Part shown: piece after piece, positions 58,001 to 64,000 of the stretch | Position numbering within the stretch: position 1 is the stretch's first letter | Layout: the number at the start of each line of letters is the position of its first letter | NCBI GenBank assembly: GCA_033063855.1 | Contig: CP093829.1 | Coordinates: 13,857,537 to 13,921,536 of the forward strand | DNA: 64,000 nt | Source: Smittia aterrima | Taxonomy: Eukaryota > Arthropoda > Insecta > Diptera > Chironomidae | Direction: 5' to 3' | Translations under genes and position numbers: made by a program | The notes under the pieces: generated by a model | The model's database searches: none | Told to the model about the DNA's origin: nothing | The model's input: only the letters and a program-made list of their open reading frames with translations

Positions 58001-61000
58001 TGAATACTATCTGATTAAAAATAACTTAACTCATGCACCCAAAAGTCAGCACACAAAAGTTGCTTGTAAAAAAACGAAAAGAATGTAAGATAGGAGCCGT
58101 CAAAGAATGGCGATGAGTTTATATTTTGCAGATTTTACGTGGGCCAAGCAAAAATTAAGAAGCGTCAACAACGCGGATTCGGTATTAGACTGGCGAAAAC
58201 GACGAAAAACAAAATTAAACTTATTTAAATGAGAAACTAAGCACTCATATGGAAAATTACTTAATAGTTACAGCTATAAATCTGTTTGAGAGATCAATTT
58301 AATGTCGGTAAATGCTTTGTGAGCATTGACTGGTACGATTTCACATGTCACTTCACAAGTGCGCTTTAAATAAAGAAAAAAAAGAGAAAATTATTTCTTG
58401 TGGCTCTTAAAGTTTAAAATGATTCATTCAAATGTGAATTCAAAATTTTATTAGGATTAAATTAAATCTTGCCCTAACAAACTGTTCATGACATTCAAGC
58501 TTAAGATGCTATTCAATATAGAAGCTATTTTCAAAGAAAAAATGTTATCACCAGCTCCATTTGCATAAAATTTTGGACGACTTCGAAATAAAAAAAAAGC
58601 TGAACAAACATAAACTTTTAAGTTCTTTAGTAATTAGTGATTCAAATAATATCTGGAGCAGACATAAGAACTTTCATTGTGAGGTTTTACAAAAAGTTTG
58701 CGGAATGATTAATCGATTACCACTTCTCAAACTACGAGAACCCTATGACAAATGAGGTTGACGGTAAAGGTTTTATTTTTTTTGTATTCATTGTAATTTG
58801 AGAAAACCCTTCAGAAACTTTAAAGTTATACTTCAGCAATCTAAAATCTAAAAAAAGCTTGCAAATTTATTTTGATGATTTTATCTTATTTGTAATAATT
58901 GTATATTGTATCTTTAATTTTTGACTAATGTTCCCTTCTCTCTTTTCAGTTCTCCGTGATGACTTTCGAATTCAACCAAAAGATACACGCGTCGCGGCAG
59001 GTGAGACAGCTCTTTTAGAATGCGGACCACCTAAAGGCAACCCTGAGCCTAAAGTGGAATGGAAAAAGGTTAGTTTGATGACAAATTGAGCGCTCTAGGA
59101 ATTAAAAATTTACGGTTTTATTCCCTAGGACGGTGTTTCTATTGATTTAGATGATATTCGTGGACGCTTAAATAATCGACTTCGAATTGTCGATGGAGGC
59201 AATTTATTGATAAATAATGTACAAACAATTGACGAAGGCAAATATCAATGTATAGCACAAAACATGATTGGTGCAAAAGAAACTGCACCAGCTAAATTAA
59301 CAGTTCAAGGTTAGTGTGAAAACATATTTAAAATTATTAAACTGAATTAAATTATCTATTTATAAAGCAGAAATATTTTTATTATTAATTGAGAGAGTCT
59401 ATTGATAGTGTTCTCATTTAGACAAAATGCAAGTCATCCGTTAAAACTTCCGAAATATGTTTTGAACTATCAGGCAGAGTGATTGATTGTTTAAACTTTC
59501 GATGAAGAGAGATTTCTGCAAAACGTCTTGATTATTGTTTGACGGGTTCATTGGCACGTTTACAGCCAAGCTGTTTAATTTTTAATGTATACGCTATAAA
59601 ACTTTCAAAAGAAAATAAAAAGGCGGTTGGTCATGTTCAACTATTAATTTTGTGTTTTGCTTCGGGTGAGGCACTGAAAAGACTTTTTTAATAGCTAAGA
59701 AAATTACACAATTACATGGCTTCGCATTATTAGCGTTATTTAATTAAAAAACGTAACAAATAATATCTTTTGCATTAACAACTGTACATGAATGTCAATG
59801 CCATTCTATCAGATGATTCTAGCGAATAAATTTCATGGACTCAAGGAAAATACTGTTCACATCTGACTGAAAACATGTGATTTTTTTTATTTTCTTGAGA
59901 TCCATTAAGCGAATTAAACTTCACTTGAGTCGACTCGTAACAAAGGAGAGTTCTGGAACCGAGCAATAAACTTTATCTACGAAGAAAGAATGTTTTAGCA
60001 GGAGCGCAAACAATTTAAAGATGATTTATTGCTCTTGGGACAAATTCATACATGAACATAAATCATTTTGATGGAAATTTTCATAAAAAAATATCGGAAT
60101 TTTTATTTTCACTATGCTTTGCACAACGATAGCCTTGCAGCGAATTTATCAAAGAAGCTTAAACTTACAATAAGGTTTCATATGAACATAGATCTATTGT
60201 TAATTTTACTCACACCGTTTTCTGTTAAGCCTTATTAGAATTTTTCAACCTCCACAAAACTGCGTACTTTCAAATATTGTTGCAGTTGCAGAAACGCAAT
60301 ATCTCGAACGTACATCGAATATGACAGAATTTTCGACGAGCAAAATTGAGCGTCAAAATAAATCAAAATTGCAGCCGCATCTGCAATAAATTTTGATGAA
60401 CAGTTTAACGTGCTATGAAATTAAAATGTTCCCTCGCGCTGTCACACAAATTCTTTATCTCTATTGACCGCAGACTATCCAGGGAAATTCGATCTGATAA
60501 TGCGTTGCACTGCAGCACCATTTATTTTTATTCTCGCAATTTCAATTAAGTCATTAAACTTGCAAATTTTGTCAGGTTTCAATTCCCCGTTGATCATTTA
60601 TGATCCGTGAAATTCTATGAATTCTGATATTCGGATAGCACATTTCCTTTCTAATTACCATAAAATTAAACTCAACGGAGTAGAAAATAACAATGCGCTT
60701 TTTAGATCACATGCTAGATATTAAATTTGAATTGCTTAAATCGGCGAAGGAAATTTGTTGAAGAACTGATAAAAAAAATTCCATGTGAGCAGTAGAATTT
60801 AAATTATAGCGAAAATTCGATCGATTTTGTATTCAAAATTAAATGCTTTGCTTTTTTCCTTCCATCACGCGATGATTTTACAGAAAAGTTTCAACGAAAA
60901 AAATGAAAGAAGCATGACATTCAAGACTTATTTGAATCACTCCACTGTAACGTTGGAGAATTTAAAAGAACCCCCTAAAAAATCGATGAATGGGGGGAAA

Positions 61001-63410
61001 GTGCGTTGAAATTTAATCCGAAAATTTATTAGAGCTACGATAAAAATTACAATACCGGAATTATTTTGATTTTCCTAACGCAAAGTCTTTGTAACAAAGA
61101 GGGGAGAAGCGAATGTTTTGATATTTACATTAGATCACTTCGTCTTTTAGAGAGTATCACGAAAATTCCTTAGTCTTCATTTTCATTTATTTCATCTGTC
61201 ATATAACGTACGGCCCATGAGTTGAAGCGACGAGCATGAAATAAGAAAAGGAAAACGATTGGGAAATGCCTGACAGACGGATGGTTCGCTTTTTCATTTC
61301 CTTTCTTAAAGCTTTTTGAAGGATGAACATTTGTGTAGTAGATGTTTTCCCGAAACATTCCTTTTTTCGTGTTGTCTTTCATTAGATTCATATCTAAGTT
61401 AATTTATCGATTAAATTGATTTTGCTCACCCAGCACATTTTTCTATCTTCATGATATTAGACAGATACGCTTTTCCCATTTCCCTGATTATTAGGGGTTT
61501 TATTCGCTCTCTTTCTGTCGCCTTGCTAATGTTTATTATTAGATTAATAAAATCAACACATTTTCATGTGAACGTCGAAGAATAAATCGCTGCCATTGCA
61601 ATGATTAATATTCGATTTATTTACGTGCTATATTTATTTCATAGCGAAACAAAGTGGATGAATCCGAGACGAAAGGAAATATTACTTACATTTCGTCAAT
61701 CAGTCATGCTAAGCAAATATATGCCAGTTTCAATTTTATTCAAGCTTCTCCGATTCCATACTATATTTTTATAAACATACTAAATTTCTTTCTCGCTTTT
61801 CAATGAAATTTTGTAAAAAAAACATTAAAGAGCTTACTATCTCAAACTCAGTTGTAAGTAAGCCAAGCAACTTCTATCTCTCCCCACAGCAATGAAAAAG
61901 CCTTTTCATGTATCAAAATATAGGAAGAAATTCTATTATGCGGTATCAGCCATAAAGAGACTTTTGTTTTCTTTGCATAATAGCATAACCCCGAGTTTTC
62001 GAGCCCGTCACTGTTGGTGCAAAGAGATTGCTGGAAAAGTTGAAAGCAAAGAAGGAATGAATTGGCAATTTGCATACATTTGTGGTGCTCGACGAAGGCA
62101 CTAGAGAGAAGTCGTTCAGAAAGCGAATGTTTTAGAAGTGATATTTTATGAGACAGCATAAAAGCTGTAAAAGCTAGCGCCAAATCTCATTGAAATTCAT
62201 AAAAAAGTTCACACTTCAACCACCTAGAAATCGCATCTTAAAGCTTTTTAATTTCAAAGCAAACTACTTTTTTGAAAAGTTATTTTTTCATGCTTAAGTT
62301 GAACTAAGACTCCAAAACACAAAAACCTTATTTTCTTCTTCATTAAACGAAAATTTATTGTTCGTCTCCGTAAAACTAAGTATAAAATTTAATGCCGACG
62401 AAATAAGTTAATATTCTTGAATATGTAGAGCGAGCAGATTCATGATTGCAATCATCTCTCCGCAATTTGACGTAATTCAATATTCCAGACCGCCCCCGGA
62501 TCTCTTTGACCCTTTGCAAGCGTAAATTTTAAACAGATAACAAGCGAGTCTTTTTGACTCCCTTCGACATACATATCTACCTCGATATTTAATTTTATTC
62601 ATCAAAAATGCAAAATATACAGGCAAACTCGCCTTCAGACTTCTTTTACGATGTTTAGGCAGAGAATATTTTTAATGAAGTTTTCTTGATTTTGTCGGTA
62701 GATAGGCCACTGGAAAAAAAATTCCGACTTCCTCGATTATTTTTATTCAAGCATAAAATTGCTGCTTTTAGAATAACTTTTGCATATAAATTAATCTTTG
62801 GATAATCTTATTTTGTTTTATAGTAAAGCCTTCGTTCAAGAAAGTTCCAACGGATGCCAGCATTTTAGCTGGTCACACTGTGCAATTCTACTGCTCAGTA
62901 GAAGGAGACCCCACACCTCAAATTTTGTGGCGAAAAAATGATGGAAACATGCCAGTTGGAAGGTAGGATATTTATTATGTCATGCTCTAAAGGTGCTCTC
63001 TCTATTTTGTATGAAATGTTGGGAGAGTTGTCTACGTTTTACTAGCTACCATCCTCGACTCTTTGAAGCTTAATCGATTTCATGATGTTAACCTTTTCTG
63101 AATGGTGTGGAATGTGAGCACAGTATTACTGAACAGCTATCGAGGTGCTCGGGGGAGTTGGTTGGAATGTCGAAGACGAGAATGAAACTAGGAGGGTCCG
63201 ACAACTGTAGCATGAATATCATGTTGTTTTACGTCCCGATCGTTATTTATTTATTTCCTGTTTTCCGTATTTTTTATAGGGCTGAAATTTTGGATGGAGA
63301 TAAAAGTTTGGTAATAAAAAATGTAGTCCCCAGCGACGAGGGAGTATATGTATGCGATGCCCAAAACAGTGTCGGCCAAATCACCTCGAAAGCTCAATTG
63401 GTTGTTAATT
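49065..63410 (+). CDS. robo: Roundabout (Robo) axon guidance receptor, N-terminal part (signal peptide, Ig1-Ig3)
   Basis: Slit receptor of the neuronal growth cone. Exons seen: 49065-49131, 57547-57855, 58950-59068, 59129-59309, 62824-62962 and 63280-63410; all phases agree. The first encodes the signal peptide MGRSVISFAYAVVWINLFLC and joins across an 8.4 kb intron to AQYRSPRITEHPSDILVAKN. Ig1 has cysteines in LNCKAEG and YWCVAKN and the Robo signature GKKEQDGG. Ig2 has LLECGPPKGNPEP, RIVDGGNLLI and YQCIAQN. Ig3 has FYCSVEGDPTP and YVCDAQNSVGQI. Ig4, Ig5, the fibronectin repeats, transmembrane segment and cytoplasmic CC motifs lie beyond the window. Ig1-Ig2 look closer to the Robo1 type than to Robo2/leak; the exact paralogue is not settled. 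Confidence 0.93.
53886..53904. repeat. (TTAC)n tetranucleotide run, 3' tail of the LINE
   Basis: Nineteen bases of TTAC/TACT repeats lie directly at the 3' end of the LINE relic. Read with the element they are TAAG repeats. Confidence 0.85.
53886..54265 (-). mobile_element. 5'-truncated non-LTR retrotransposon (LINE) relic
   Basis: On the minus strand a 115-codon frame (54257-53910) encodes the end of a LINE ORF2 protein: RLSWAGHVIRREEDHPVSRA, GRPKNTWLEAVNRD, then W..IAKDR. This matches the tail after the reverse transcriptase domain in many insect LINEs. The stop is followed within a few bases by a TAAG tandem run (53904-53886), the short repetitive 3' end typical of RTE-like elements. The 5' part, with endonuclease and most of the reverse transcriptase, is missing, as expected for target-primed integration with early termination. 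It lies antisense in robo intron 1. Confidence 0.8.
57856..58949 (+). other. Robo intron 2
   Basis: 1094 bp between the Ig1 exon and the first Ig2 exon, phase 1, ending TCTCTCTTTTCAG. No coding or repeat feature recognised. Confidence 0.8.
59310..62823 (+). other. Robo intron between Ig2 and Ig3
   Basis: 3.5 kb intron, phase 1, ending TTTTATAG. It contains several open frames up to 111 codons (for example minus 61848-62183) without family features. No nested gene is supported. Confidence 0.75.
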
Positions 63411-64000
63411 GTAAGTATTCGCTTTGCCTTCCCCACTGATTCGCCTCGCGATCAATTTTGTTTATTGTGGGGTCAATAGTTGAAATTGACTATCGATTTT
63501 ATAATGAAGCAATGAAAATTCGGTTTCATTACAATTTCAACACATTACCACTTCTTGATGTCATAAACAAAACAAGCACTTTGCTTGTGCGAATGTCCAT
63601 TATTTCCCAATTATAATCAAAGATAGCAAGCTCCTTACTCTTCCTTCATCGTAGCTTCCTTTTCACTAAAGATTCATGATGTGAAAAATTGTTGTTGTTT
63701 TAGTTCTGAAATGAGTTCCCTCGAGAGAAATTTTTCTCCATTTCAATCTAAGGAAAGCAATAAAACAGTAATTTTTCTTCTTAATCAAGAGCTTCTTTTC
63801 TGCTCCACGGGTTAACAGCTCTCGAGAAAGCTTTAATAAAATAAAATGTGTCATTACTTGGGGATAAATCCATTGCATGTTAGTGCTGAGCTTAATAAAC
63901 TTCTAATTAAAATTAATTAAGGCTCATCTTGATTAATTTTATTTGTAAAAATCTATGAAATTAATAGTTCTTCATTTCAAAATTTTTAATCTAATATTTG
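63411..64000 (+). other. Start of the next robo intron, running off the window
   Basis: Begins GTAAGTATTC after the Ig3 exon. The remaining 590 bp contain no further exon that continues the receptor frame. Confidence 0.7.

Noticed and set aside
1..64000. CRISPR arrays, bacterial operons, riboswitches, phage or insertion sequences
   Set aside because: Intron-rich animal genes throughout; no spaced direct repeats or bacterial signals were seen.

Overview
The window looks like animal nuclear DNA from an insect, most likely a nematoceran fly; a compact midge-like or mosquito-like genome is my inference. The evidence is AT-rich spacers, many 50-65 bp GT-AG introns, a Ddc/aromatic-aldehyde-synthase cluster, a Plus-C-like odorant-binding protein and a Robo receptor with a long first intron. 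All exon models were joined by hand from splice sites and reading phase. No prokaryotic or viral gene was seen. Species cannot be fixed from the sequence alone. LAYOUT, 0-19 kb: housekeeping and chromatin genes. These are the C-terminal 1400 residues of the SWI/SNF ATPase Brahma (+), the deubiquitinase USP7 (-), the N-terminal asparagine amidohydrolase NTAN1 (-), a 4.7 kb gap, and the U4/U6 snRNP protein PRPF3 (-, one exon). 19.8-26.8 kb: an aromatic amino acid decarboxylase cluster. Two tandem + strand genes carry Asn at position 192 and are predicted to be DHPAA (aromatic aldehyde) synthases. A convergent - strand true dopa decarboxylase carries His192 and has a separate 9-codon N-terminal exon. 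The cluster would supply catechol chemistry: dopamine, and the reactive dopa-derived aldehyde thought to cross-link flexible cuticle. 28.1-45 kb: the Sin3/HDAC subunit SAP130 (+), an unrecognised 681-residue secreted protein (-), a serpin (+), two tandem secreted GH27 glycosidases with alpha-N-acetylgalactosaminidase-type specificity residues (+), and a Plus-C-like odorant-binding protein (+). 45-64 kb: a 4 kb spacer and then a roundabout (Robo) receptor gene. It has a signal-peptide exon at 49065, an 8.4 kb intron holding an antisense 5'-truncated LINE relic, and exons for the first three Ig domains. The gene runs off the right edge. MAIN POINTS FOR FOLLOW-UP: the mosaic of near-identical blocks between the two aldehyde synthase genes, which suggests gene conversion; two extra introns in the second glycosidase, one carrying a sequence that recurs 3' of the first glycosidase and flanked by a short direct repeat (possible introner-like origin); a small terminal-inverted-repeat element in another intron of the same gene; an unusual serpin hinge; and an unassigned exon-like ORF tail-to-tail with PRPF3. 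I found no clearly new multi-gene system.
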